64,000 nt of DNA from Paenibacillus aurantius (lineage in GTDB: Bacteria; Bacillota; Bacilli; Paenibacillales; NBRC-103111), in assembly GCF_032268605.1 (NCBI RefSeq), contig NZ_CP130318.1, positions 2,824,001 through 2,888,000 on the forward strand, written 5' to 3'. Below are positions 1 to 7,703 of the stretch, piece after piece. The position numbers and the translations under genes were made by a program. Position 1 is the stretch's first letter. Every line of letters starts with the position of its first letter. The notes below the pieces were generated by a model. It had not been told where the DNA came from, made no database searches, and saw nothing but the letters and a program-made list of their open reading frames with translations.

Positions 1-1
1 A

Positions 2-862
2 GAGGAAGTTTATCGCTTGGTTGACAAGCTGAAGCGGGATCCTCAGGTACTAAGGGTGGATACGGATTTATTGATAGTGCCTCCCGCCCAGGGGAGGAAT
101 GAGGGAAGGCCGTCCTCCGACAGCGGGATGGCGGCCGCTTCGCTGGGCTCTCCTTCAACAGCAGGAACGTCCGTGCTCTTGCCGATAACGCTCAGAGCAG
201 GAACCCATACGAAGGAAGCGAGAGAATGGGTTAGAAGCTGGGATCGGGAAGGGAGCGGGGGACCGGTTGCTTACCGGCTTGGCGGGGAGGCCAAATATGA
301 GCAGGAAGTGTTCGATGCCGTCCGGGACGGGCTGCCCGCTTCGGTGGGATTTATTGGGACCAGCACCTTTCTTGTCCTCCTGATCGCTTTCCGCTCTTTC
401 GTTATCGCCGTGAAGGCGATTGTGATGAACGCGCTCAGCCTTGCCGCCTCCTTCGGCATTTTAGCGGCGGTTTTCTCTCAGGGGGCCTTCGGAATGGAGC
501 CGTACCCGGTGGCGTTGATGATTCCCGTCTTTGTTTTCGGCCTGGTGTTCGGGGTGAGTATGGACTACGGGATCTTCATGCTTTCGCGGATGGCGGAACA
601 CTATCAGCTGACAGGAGATAATGAACGGGCGGTGACATACGGGGTCGCTTCCACCAGCCGTTTACTGACAGCGGCGGCGGCGATTATGGTTGCGGTTACG
701 CTGCCTTTTGCTTTCGGGGAGGTCGTAGGAGTCCGGCAGCTCGGAGTAGGTATTGCGGCCGCCGTGGCACTGGACGCGACGGTGATCCGGCTCATGCTCG
801 TGCCGCCGCTCATGAAGCTGCTGGGAGACTGGAACTGGCGGCTTCCTAAGCTTTTTCGCTGA
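2..862 (+). CDS. MMPL-family membrane transporter, C-terminal part (5' end outside window)
   Basis: The reading frame is open from base 2 and has no start inside the window, so this is the last ~286 residues of a longer protein; intact MMPL/RND-type proteins usually have 700 or more residues and two such halves. A soluble loop fills the first ~110 residues. About five hydrophobic segments follow, with the phrase VFGVSMDYGIFMLSRM, which is typical of the second MMPL membrane domain (the charged MDYG segment lies in the proton-relay helix). The family exports lipids or hydrophobic compounds using the proton gradient. The substrate cannot be judged from this fragment. The next gene is convergent. 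Confidence 0.85.
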   Translation, partial: EEVYRLVDKLKRDPQVLRVDTDLLIVPPAQGRNEGRPSSDSGMAAASLGSPSTAGTSVLLPITLRAGTHTKEAREWVRSWDREGSGGPVAYRLGGEAKYEQEVFDAVRDGLPASVGFIGTSTFLVLLIAFRSFVIAVKAIVMNALSLAASFGILAAVFSQGAFGMEPYPVALMIPVFVFGLVFGVSMDYGIFMLSRMAEHYQLTGDNERAVTYGVASTSRLLTAAAAIMVAVTLPFAFGEVVGVRQLGVGIAAAVALDATVIRLMLVPPLMKLLGDWNWRLPKLFR

Positions 863-880
863 TAGGCCTCGTATAGGTTA

Positions 881-1405
881 CTAGGGCCACAATTTCATCG
901 GACTTTCGAACGGAACATCGAAGTGGACCATCAAATAAATGATGATAAGAACCGACACGCTATAAGCCCCGAGCGGCTTCACGAAGTGAAAACGGAGCAT
1001 GGGAAACATCATAATATCGAACAGGATGGAGTGGCCCAGATTCCAGCCGTGGTCGTAAGAGATCCGGCCCGCCAAATACAGCACCCACTCAAAGAAGGAA
1101 TAACAGCCCACCCAGAACAGATAATAGACGGCCTTCTCTTGGATCGATCCGCCCTCCGGATAACGGGATAGAAACAGAAGGACGGTCAAGGGCATGGTGA
1201 GGACGGCGTAGACGATGACCGTTATCGGATGGTTGTATAGAAAGTCGGGATGAAATTTCCAGAGGACGAAACCGTGCGTTAAATATTCATAGAGCAGGCC
1301 GCCAACGGATATGTAAAGCATGGTGGGGTGATACACCTTCCAATTTCTCCAATCCCCCCAACGCCAAACCGAATATATGGTAAAAAGGGCGATGGCCACG
1401 TGCAT
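881..1405 (-). CDS. CBO0543-type integral membrane protein
   Basis: This 174-residue protein is almost entirely hydrophobic, with about five membrane segments, and is rich in Trp, Tyr and His. The pattern (WRNWKVYHPTMLY near the start, then FWVGCYSFFEWVLY and a run near residue 120 containing DHGWNLGHSILFDI) matches the small Bacillales membrane proteins annotated as CBO0543 family, whose function is unknown. It is convergent with the MMPL transporter, 18 bases away, and its start faces the DJ-1/PfpI gene. ATG at 1405 is used; I see only a weak ribosome binding site upstream, so the exact start is less certain. Confidence 0.65.
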   Translation of the reverse strand: MHVAIALFTIYSVWRWGDWRNWKVYHPTMLYISVGGLLYEYLTHGFVLWKFHPDFLYNHPITVIVYAVLTMPLTVLLFLSRYPEGGSIQEKAVYYLFWVGCYSFFEWVLYLAGRISYDHGWNLGHSILFDIMMFPMLRFHFVKPLGAYSVSVLIIIYLMVHFDVPFESPMKLWP

Positions 1406-1559
1406 GTCGGCAGCCTCCCGGATGTATTGGTCTGCAAAGCTTCCCTTACTTTACCCTGAAAAGACGTTCCCTATGATAGACCGCCGGTATTCAAACCACT
1501 CCTTTTAGGGTAAGTTACCTTTGTTGGGCTTTTTACATCTGGAAGAAGGAGTGGTACAT

Positions 1560-2072
1560 GTGAAGAAGATTGCGTTTTTGCTCGCCAACGGTTTCGAAGA
1601 TTCAGAGATGCAGAAGCCTTACGAAGAACTCGGCAAAGCCGGTTACGAGACGGTCATCGTAGGCCAGAAACAGGGCGAAGAGCTTCAAGGGAAGAACAAG
1701 TCGGTTACCTATACCTCCGATAAATCGATAGATGAGGTCAATGCCTCTGATTATGACGCTGTGGTCATTCCCGGGGGATCCTCCCCTGAGAATCTTCGCC
1801 TTAACAGCAAAATTACCGATTTCGTCAAGCAGATGAATTCGAACGGCAAGCCGATTGCGGCTATTTGCCACGGCCCGCAGATTTTGGCAAGCGCCAATCT
1901 GTTGAAAGGCCGCACGATCACCTGCTACCAGCCTTTGCAGGATGATATGCGCAATGCCGGAGCGGAGTTCGTCGATAAGGAAGTAGTCGTGGACGGCAAC
2001 TTCATCACTTCCCGCCAGCCGAAGGACGAGCCGGCCTTTATCCGGGAGATCAAGAACAAGCTTGGTGAATAG
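1560..2072 (+). CDS. DJ-1/PfpI-family protein (general stress protein type)
   Basis: A 170-residue class I glutamine-amidotransferase-like protein of the DJ-1/PfpI superfamily. The frame is open from a TTG at 1521, but AAGGAG at 1546-1551 sits 8 bases before GTG at 1560, giving a protein starting VKKIAFLLANGFED, the usual family N-terminus. The nucleophile elbow AAICHGPQIL places the catalytic Cys near residue 103, and VIPGGSSPENLR contributes the oxyanion region. Bacterial relatives (B. subtilis YfkM and YraA) are stress-induced and have been linked to protein or glyoxal repair; the exact activity is not established here. It is a single gene followed by a strong terminator. Confidence 0.88.
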   Translation: MKKIAFLLANGFEDSEMQKPYEELGKAGYETVIVGQKQGEELQGKNKSVTYTSDKSIDEVNASDYDAVVIPGGSSPENLRLNSKITDFVKQMNSNGKPIAAICHGPQILASANLLKGRTITCYQPLQDDMRNAGAEFVDKEVVVDGNFITSRQPKDEPAFIREIKNKLGE

Positions 2073-2109
2073 GCTTCGGCGGTCCTTGCACCGCCTGCCA
2101 TCCCGAGAA

Positions 2110-2145
2110 GAAGCCTTCCCCGTTTGGCCGGGGAAGGCTTCTTTG
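2110..2145 (+). terminator. Rho-independent terminator after the DJ-1/PfpI gene
   Basis: A 12-bp perfect stem (GAAGCCTTCCCC with its complement at 2130-2141), an 8-base loop and a short T run. Confidence 0.85.
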
Positions 2146-2184
2146 TTAGAATAGGGATTACCGAAAGAGAAAGGAGCGGAAGGG

Positions 2185-3150
2185 ATGAAGCTGTCCGTCT
2201 TGGACCTGGTTCCCGTTTACCCCGGCTGCCGGCCGGAGGAGGCCCTCAGGCAGGCAGCCGAGCTGGCCCAGCTCGCCGACCGGGTGGGCTATACCCGGTA
2301 TTGGGCGGCCGAGCATCACGATATGGCCGGTTTGGCCTGCCCGGCTCCGGAAGTGCTGCTCTCCCATATCGGAGCCTTGACCGAACGGATCCGATTGGGC
2401 TCGGGTGCTGTTCTCCTTCCGCATTACAAGCCCATCAAGCTGGCGGAAACTTTCCGTCTGCTGTCCGCGCTGTATCCCGGAAGAATCGATATGGGGCTTG
2501 GGAGGGCTCCCGGGGGATCGGCCCATGTCACCATGGCGCTCAGCGGGAACTTTCTCGAGAACGTGCGAAGGCTTCCCGAATCCCTGAAGGCGTTGACGGA
2601 GCTTCTTGAGGACCGTTATGTGCTGGAGGGCGCACAGGTCACCGCCAGGCCCATTCCTTCGGCTGGCCCGGAGCTGTGGATGCTCGGAACAAATGAGAAG
2701 AGCGCCGCCTACGCGGCGGAGTTTGGGACCGGCTATGTTTTCGGCCGCTTCATGAGCCCGCTAGGGGATCGGGAAGCCGCCGGTCTGTTGGACCGTTACC
2801 GGACTTCGTTTCGTCCGTCTAAGCCGGGAGCCGCGCCGCGCGTGATTTTGACGGTCAGCGTCTTCTGCGCCCCAACCGAGATGGAGGCACGCCGGCTTGC
2901 CGAGGAAGGGATGTCTATTTTCCGCCCGGACTCTGCGGCTCCTTCGTCCTCGGACGAGCGGGATTCGAAGGGACCGGAGCCTACGGACAGCGGGTACCGT
3001 CTGATTGCCGGTACGCCTGAGCAAGTTAGAAACCGTCTGGCCGAAGCCAGCCTCCTGTACGGGGCGGAGGAAATGATGATCGTCTGCCCGATACCGGATT
3101 ACTCCGGGAGATTGGAATCTTACCGGCTTCTGGCCGAAGCCTGCCTCTAG
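2185..3150 (+). CDS. LLM-class (luciferase-like) flavin-dependent oxidoreductase
   Basis: A 321-residue bacterial-luciferase-fold protein, the normal length for the single-domain 'MsnO8 family' type. The start MKLSVLDLVPVYPG follows AAAGGAGCGGAAGGG. Recognisable parts are YWAAEHHDMAGLACPAPEV (residues ~41-60), IRLGSGAVLLPHYKPIKLAE and MGLGRAPGG (~110). These enzymes use reduced FMN or F420 to oxidise or desulfonate small organic substrates; the substrate here is unknown. It has its own transcription unit between the upstream terminator and a convergent small gene. Confidence 0.88.
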   Translation: MKLSVLDLVPVYPGCRPEEALRQAAELAQLADRVGYTRYWAAEHHDMAGLACPAPEVLLSHIGALTERIRLGSGAVLLPHYKPIKLAETFRLLSALYPGRIDMGLGRAPGGSAHVTMALSGNFLENVRRLPESLKALTELLEDRYVLEGAQVTARPIPSAGPELWMLGTNEKSAAYAAEFGTGYVFGRFMSPLGDREAAGLLDRYRTSFRPSKPGAAPRVILTVSVFCAPTEMEARRLAEEGMSIFRPDSAAPSSSDERDSKGPEPTDSGYRLIAGTPEQVRNRLAEASLLYGAEEMMIVCPIPDYSGRLESYRLLAEACL

Positions 3151-3192
3151 AGGGAAGAACAAACGTTACCGGATCAGGTACTTGGATGAGGG

Positions 3193-3414
3193 TTATTCCT
3201 CGAATTCGGTCAAGCCTCTTTCCTCTACGTCCGAAGGCTCTCCGGAAGCGGGAATCACTTCATCCAGCGAGGTCGAGCCCACCGGCTGATCTATCAGACG
3301 GTCGATCCCGTTCTCCCCTTGAAGGGATTCGGCTGTTTCGAGCTGGTGGTTCAGCTGTTCCTGGATTTGACCAATGGTATTTTTGGGCTGCTGCCGGTTA
3401 TCATTTCTTGTCAT
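3193..3414 (-). CDS. Small acidic hypothetical protein
   Basis: A 73-residue hydrophilic protein, rich in Glu, Gln and Asn, without membrane segments or Cys. An in-frame upstream ATG exists at 3447, but GGAGGT at 3422-3427 (complement) lies 7 bases before ATG 3414, so the product should begin MTRNDNRQQPKN. Family not recognised. Composition resembles the small hydrophilic proteins common in Bacillales spores, but nothing specific shows this. It converges on the LLM gene and is divergent from the helicase. Confidence 0.55.
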   Translation of the reverse strand: MTRNDNRQQPKNTIGQIQEQLNHQLETAESLQGENGIDRLIDQPVGSTSLDEVIPASGEPSDVEERGLTEFEE

Positions 3415-3550
3415 GGATACATACCTCCAATATGAGCTGATGGACATAACGGCCTATCTCCTTTATCTGTCTATCGTTAGCATCCTCCAAACCATCCCCG
3501 GCTATGTATCGGACGGTTTTCTAATCCGCCCGGGTATGAGATAATGAACC

Positions 3551-3564
3551 GAAACAAACGTTCC
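3551..3564 (+). promoter_or_regulatory. Candidate LexA box upstream of the DinG-like helicase
   Basis: This 14-mer matches the Bacillus LexA consensus CGAACRNRYGTTYC at 12 of 14 positions, with both mismatches in the left arm. It lies 20 bases before the helicase start and just downstream of a possible -10 (GATAAT, 3540-3545). dinG is damage-induced in E. coli, so the position makes sense, but matches of this quality also occur by chance (see 3156-3169 among the rejected items). Confidence 0.35.
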
Positions 3565-3583
3565 CGACAGGAGCAGGCAGACC

Positions 3584-5887
3584 ATGATCATTCCTTTATC
3601 CGTCCGTTCTCTGGTAGAGTACGTTTACCGGAGCGGCAGCATCGAAAGCGGCTTTATGACGATGACTCCCCTGAGCGAAGGGACCAAGGCCCATCAGAAG
3701 CTTCAGAACGAATATAAGGAGACGGACCGCAAAGAAGTCCAGCTGAAGGCGGATCTGGAAGCGGGAGGAATCCTTTTCGCGCTGGAAGGGCGCTGCGACG
3801 GCCTTCTCCAGACGGGAGAGGACTCCTGGACGATCGAGGAGATCAAATCCACCTCGCGGGAGGTGGGATCTTATACGGCGGACCGCTATCCCGTTCACTG
3901 GGCCCAGGCCAAATGCTATGCCTACCTGTACGCGCTTCTGAACGGAGTAAGCCGGATGGGCGTCCGGCTTACTTATGTACAGGTACCGGGCGGCGAGCTT
4001 AACCGGTTCCAGGTGGAGCACTCCTTCGCCGAGCTGGAGGAGTTCGTGAACGGCCTGCTGCAAAGTTTCCTTCCCTATGCGGAATGGACGATCCGGCACC
4101 AGCGGGAACGGGACGCGAGCATCAAGGAGCTCTCCTTTCCGTTCCCTGCTTACCGGGAAGGACAGCGCAAGCTGGCCGGTGCGGTCTATACAGCCGTCAG
4201 GGAAGGGAGGAACCTGTTCGCAAAGGCCCCGACCGGCATCGGCAAAACGATCTCCACACTCTTTCCATCTGTGAAAGCGGTGGGAGAAGGCCTGCTGCAG
4301 CGGATTTTCTATATTACCGCCAAGACGATAACCCGGACGGCCGCTGAAGACGCATTCCGGCTCATGACCGATCGCGGACTGAGAATGACCACCGTGACGA
4401 TTACGGCCAAGGAGAAGGTCTGCTTTCAGGAGCAGCCGATCTGCACCAAAGAACATTGCGAGTTTGCGGACGGCTACTACGACCGGATCAATGAAGCCGT
4501 ACTGGATACGCTGACCCATGCCGGTGCGCTGACGCGTCAGGAGATCGAGACCTACGCCCGCAAGCACCGGGTATGTCCCTTTGAGTTTTCGCTGGATTTG
4601 GCCTATGCCGCCGATGCGGTCATCTGCGATTATAACTATGTGTTCGATCCCCGGGTTTCCTTGAAACGCTTCGGGGACGACCAGCGCAAGCAGACCGTGC
4701 TGCTGGTGGACGAAGCCCACAATTTGGTGGATCGGGCCCGCTCCATGTTCTCGGCGGAATTGGCCAAATCCGGCTTCCTTGCGTTGAAGCGGGATTATAA
4801 GGGCCGGGCGGCCGGTGTCTCCCAAGCGGCCGGGGCCGTCAACGATTCCTTGCTGGCCTTGCGCAAAGAGGAGGACAAGAGGGAATGGGTACGACGGGAT
4901 CCTCCCGAGGAGCTTCCGGAAAGACTGACGGCTTTCGCCGCGGAAGCCGAGAAAGAATTGATTCAAGGCGGAACGGAGGAGAGCCGGGAGCTGCTTCTGG
5001 AAACGTATTTTGCCGTCCAAGGGTATCTTCGCATTCTTAAGGGATACGATGAACGATACTTGACCTGTGTGGAGCATAAGGGAAGCGAAGTCCGCCTTAA
5101 GCTGTTCTGCGTAGATCCCTCGAAGCAGCTGAGCCAGACGGGGAAAGGGTACCGGGCGCGCATTTATTTCTCCGCCACGTTAAGTCCGATGTCTTATTTC
5201 CTCGATCTACTCGGAGGCACGGAAGAGGATTATACGCTGTCCATCCCGTCGCCTTTCTCCCCCGAGCAATGGGACGTAAGAATGGTTCCCCTCTCTACGC
5301 GATTCCGGGACCGCCCCCGTTCCCTGATCCCCATCAGCCGTTCCATCCGCCGGCTGGCCGCGGAGAGGGGAGGGAACATGCTCGTTTTCTTTCCTTCGTT
5401 TGAATACCGCGATGCCGTTTATGAAGCCTTTGCGCAAGAAGACGCGGAGGATTATAACCTTCTTCTGCAGGGGTCCAGCATGAGCGAAGAGGAACGCGAA
5501 CGTTTTCTGGAGGCTTTCCGTTCGACGCCCGAGCGGCCCTTGATCGGGTTTGCCGTCATGGGAGGCATTTTCTCGGAAGGAATCGACCTTCAGGGAGACC
5601 GGCTGACTACGGTCATGATCATCGGGGTCGGGCTGCCTCAGCTCAGCTTCGAACGGGATGTGATCAAGCGGCATTTTGCTAAAATGGGCAAAAACGGCTA
5701 TGACTACGCCTATGTCTACCCGGGAATGAATAAGGTACTGCAGGCCGGAGGCCGGCTGATCCGGTCGGAAACTGACAAGGGAACTCTGGTGCTGGTGGAC
5801 GACCGTTTCCTGCAGCCTCATTACCGGAGCATGATGCCGGCGGAGTGGAGGAACGGGCGCATCGTTAACGAAAGCTCTCTCAGCTGA
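3584..5887 (+). CDS. DinG/XPD-type ATP-dependent DNA helicase with N-terminal nuclease-like region
   Basis: A 767-residue DEAD_2 superfamily 2 helicase. Walker A is AKAPTGIGKT (~213-222) and motif II is LLVDEAHN (~374). Between them a Cys cluster (CFQEQPIC, EHCEF, then HRVCPFE, ~280-335) fits the four-Cys Fe-S domain of XPD and DinG. The C-terminal motif QAGGRLIRSETDKG (~720) is helicase motif VI. The first ~200 residues contain RCDG and then WTIEEIKST, the D...ExK spacing of a PD-(D/E)XK (Cas4/RecB-like) nuclease or its remnant. Known relatives unwind DNA 5' to 3' in repair. It is a single gene with a possible LexA site upstream. Whether the nuclease part is active cannot be told by eye. Confidence 0.9.
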   Translation: MIIPLSVRSLVEYVYRSGSIESGFMTMTPLSEGTKAHQKLQNEYKETDRKEVQLKADLEAGGILFALEGRCDGLLQTGEDSWTIEEIKSTSREVGSYTADRYPVHWAQAKCYAYLYALLNGVSRMGVRLTYVQVPGGELNRFQVEHSFAELEEFVNGLLQSFLPYAEWTIRHQRERDASIKELSFPFPAYREGQRKLAGAVYTAVREGRNLFAKAPTGIGKTISTLFPSVKAVGEGLLQRIFYITAKTITRTAAEDAFRLMTDRGLRMTTVTITAKEKVCFQEQPICTKEHCEFADGYYDRINEAVLDTLTHAGALTRQEIETYARKHRVCPFEFSLDLAYAADAVICDYNYVFDPRVSLKRFGDDQRKQTVLLVDEAHNLVDRARSMFSAELAKSGFLALKRDYKGRAAGVSQAAGAVNDSLLALRKEEDKREWVRRDPPEELPERLTAFAAEAEKELIQGGTEESRELLLETYFAVQGYLRILKGYDERYLTCVEHKGSEVRLKLFCVDPSKQLSQTGKGYRARIYFSATLSPMSYFLDLLGGTEEDYTLSIPSPFSPEQWDVRMVPLSTRFRDRPRSLIPISRSIRRLAAERGGNMLVFFPSFEYRDAVYEAFAQEDAEDYNLLLQGSSMSEEERERFLEAFRSTPERPLIGFAVMGGIFSEGIDLQGDRLTTVMIIGVGLPQLSFERDVIKRHFAKMGKNGYDYAYVYPGMNKVLQAGGRLIRSETDKGTLVLVDDRFLQPHYRSMMPAEWRNGRIVNESSLS

Positions 5888-5893
5888 ACCGGC

Positions 5894-5917
5894 TCTAGCC
5901 CTGAAGCCAGGGCTAGA
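5894..5917 (+). other. Hairpin after the helicase gene
   Basis: A 9-bp perfect stem (TCTAGCCCT and its complement) with a 6-base loop, 7 bases past the helicase stop. No T run follows, so it may act as an mRNA 3' stabiliser or weak terminator. Confidence 0.4.
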
Positions 5918-5963
5918 ACGGAGAAACCGCCATACCCAAGCACAGCAGATCGGAGGATATACC

Positions 5964-6914
5964 GTGGACTATATTGTATTGGATATTGAATTTAACGGAA
6001 GGAAGTTTGCGAGTGAGCTTCCCATGGAGGTTATTGAGATCGGAGCCGTCCGGTTAGGGCCGGATCTGCAGGAGATCGATGAATTCTCCGCTCTTATCAA
6101 GCCAGTTTATTTTGCCAAGCTGAACTCCTTCATCAAGAAGAAGACCGGGATTCCGCAGGAGGCGATTGACGAGGCTCCGGGCTTCGTTAAGGTAATTGGA
6201 GACTTCCAGGCATGGCTGAACCGCAGCGAAAGCTTCCTGCTTCTGACGTGGGGAGGGGAGGACCTGAAACGGATTGTGTTCGATACCCGCATGCATAAGC
6301 TGGATGACGCCTACTGGATGAAGGCCACTTATTATGATCTCCTCAAAGGATACCTGCGCTACAAGAACGTTACGAACGACGTCAGTGTGGAAGGGGCTCT
6401 CCAGGATCTCGGGATTCCGCTGGAGGGAACCGCTCACCGCGCCTTGGACGACGCCAAAATGACCGCCCACGTCTTCCGGGCTGTCTTCAGCAGCCTCGAC
6501 TTCTCCTTGAGCCGTCATTACAAAGACGTGTATTCGAATGCGAAGGAAAGAAGATATGTCAAGAATGCCCTAAGGGATATGAAGGCGAAGAAGCTGGTTC
6601 CTTCCTGGGAACTCTTCACGGAAAAATATGTCAAAGACAAGCTTTCGCTAGAGGATCCCCGCAAGGCGGCGGAGCTTCAGGAATACTTCGCCGTGCTGAC
6701 GGAAAAGGTCGAACAAAAGGTGCCGGATCCGGCCAAGGAGGCACTAGCCGTCGCCGCACCGGGGGCCGAGCCGGAGGAAGGCGATACGGATTCGACTGCT
6801 CCCTTAGAGGGGGAGCGGCCGGAGGGCTCCAATCCGAGGATCGAAGCCGAGGCGGACATCGGGAAGCCGATGCCTTCGCCGCAAACCACGGAGCGGGGCG
6901 AGCGGGAAGAATAG
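5964..6914 (+). CDS. DEDDh-type 3'-5' exonuclease with acidic C-terminal tail
   Basis: A 316-residue protein with an RNase T/epsilon-like exonuclease domain in the first ~180 residues: YIVLDIEFN supplies the first D and E, and HRALDDAKMT (~158-167) supplies the H...D of the DEDDh set. It resembles Bacillus KapD (~200 residues), an inhibitor of the KinA pathway of sporulation, but is about 110 residues longer. The extra tail (residues ~255-316) is rich in Pro, Glu and Gly and probably disordered. GTG at 5964 is preceded by GGAGGAT at 5952, 6 bases away. Substrate (DNA or RNA) is not evident. Confidence 0.8.
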   Translation: MDYIVLDIEFNGRKFASELPMEVIEIGAVRLGPDLQEIDEFSALIKPVYFAKLNSFIKKKTGIPQEAIDEAPGFVKVIGDFQAWLNRSESFLLLTWGGEDLKRIVFDTRMHKLDDAYWMKATYYDLLKGYLRYKNVTNDVSVEGALQDLGIPLEGTAHRALDDAKMTAHVFRAVFSSLDFSLSRHYKDVYSNAKERRYVKNALRDMKAKKLVPSWELFTEKYVKDKLSLEDPRKAAELQEYFAVLTEKVEQKVPDPAKEALAVAAPGAEPEEGDTDSTAPLEGERPEGSNPRIEAEADIGKPMPSPQTTERGEREE

Positions 6915-6978
6915 GGTAGAGAAAATCAAATATGGCGGCCCGCATCCTTGGAACCAAGGAGCAAGGGCCTGAACAAAG

Positions 6979-7014
6979 CAAAACCGCCCGGGAGCATTCC
7001 CGGGCGGTTTTGCC
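6979..7014. terminator. Bidirectional terminator between exonuclease and hxlR-type genes
   Basis: The stem AAAACCGCCCGGG pairs with CCCGGGCGGTTTT around a 5-base loop, with A and T runs on the two sides, so it can serve both convergent genes. Confidence 0.85.
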
Positions 7015-7108
7015 TTTGGTTCGACGTCTGCCGATGGAAGCAGGCTTTTTGGGGGAGCGGTTCAAACGGCAACAGGATAGAGCGGACCAGCGGCTTTCCG
7101 GAAAAACG

Positions 7109-7438
7109 TCACGTGGTGACCCGCTCGCAGCCGTTAATCTCCATATGCTGCTCTCCCCAGGCGCACATGGCGTCCAGGATCGGCTTGAGGGACCAGCCGT
7201 AGTCCGTAAGCGAGTAGATTACCTTCGGAGGGACCTGCTCGTAAATTCTGCGGCTCAGCACGCCGTCCTCCTCAAGCTCCCGGAGCTGCTGGGTCAGCAT
7301 TTTCTGAGTAATCCCCGGCATCAGGCGCTTCAGCTCGCTGGTTCGTTTCTCTCCCTTGATCAGATGGCACATGATGACGACCTTCCATTTTCCTCCGATC
7401 ACATCAAGGGTAGCTTCCACGGGTATGTTGTAGGCCAC
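7109..7438 (-). CDS. HxlR-family transcriptional regulator
   Basis: A 109-residue winged-helix regulator. VIGGKWKVVIMCHLIKGEKRT is the family's N-terminal signature, followed by the recognition helix region (ELKRLMPGITQKMLTQQLREL) and the wing with PPKVIYSLTDYGWSL. An in-frame GTG at 7447 overlaps its own ribosome binding site; AGGAGGTG at 7445-7452 places the start at GTG 7438, 6 bases on. HxlR proteins are dimeric repressors or activators that often respond to thiols, aldehydes or quinones. This one is divergent from an MFS exporter, and the shared intergenic region carries repeated palindromes, so it very likely controls the exporter and itself. Confidence 0.92.
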   Translation of the reverse strand: MAYNIPVEATLDVIGGKWKVVIMCHLIKGEKRTSELKRLMPGITQKMLTQQLRELEEDGVLSRRIYEQVPPKVIYSLTDYGWSLKPILDAMCAWGEQHMEINGCERVTT

Positions 7439-7550
7439 AGCGGGCACCTCCTGCTTAAGACATTCATGGATGTATAGAGCCTGAGCGATATGGGACGCCC
7501 TCCCATTGGAACGACATCCTCTCTTAAAGGCACTAAGGTACTTAAAGGTG

Positions 7551-7607
7551 CCTATATCACTTTGAAGTCCCTATATCACTTTGAAGTCCCTATATCACTT
7601 CAAAGTA
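7551..7607. promoter_or_regulatory. Triplicate 19-bp operator between hxlR-type gene and MFS exporter
   Basis: Two identical 19-bp units (CCTATATCACTTTGAAGTC, at 7551-7569 and 7570-7588) are followed by a third (7589-7607) in which the 10-bp palindromic core ACTTTGAAGT is replaced by its reverse complement ACTTCAAAGT. Three ACTT-NN-AAGT palindromes thus lie 19 bp apart, nearly two helical turns, on one DNA face. The site sits about 115 bp upstream of the regulator start and about 100 bp upstream of the exporter start. Confidence 0.7.
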
Positions 7608-7703
7608 CGTACTTATCATGAGGGATCCATGGCTATATAATAGCATCTACAAGCCAAAAGTAAAGGATCCTTATGCTTGAATATAACCAACAGGAGGTTC
7701 ATG

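Noticed and set aside
3156-3169. LexA-like match AGAACAAACGTTAC, 12 of 14
   Set aside because: It lies just past the LLM gene between two convergent genes with no start downstream. It shows that a 12 of 14 match alone is weak evidence, and lowers confidence in the site at 3551.
3596-5077. Long open frame antisense to the helicase gene
   Set aside because: No ribosome site, composition of a GC-rich antisense frame, and it fully overlaps a gene with clear helicase motifs.
7020-7477. Plus-strand frames across the hxlR gene
   Set aside because: Antisense to a well-supported HxlR gene; no start context.
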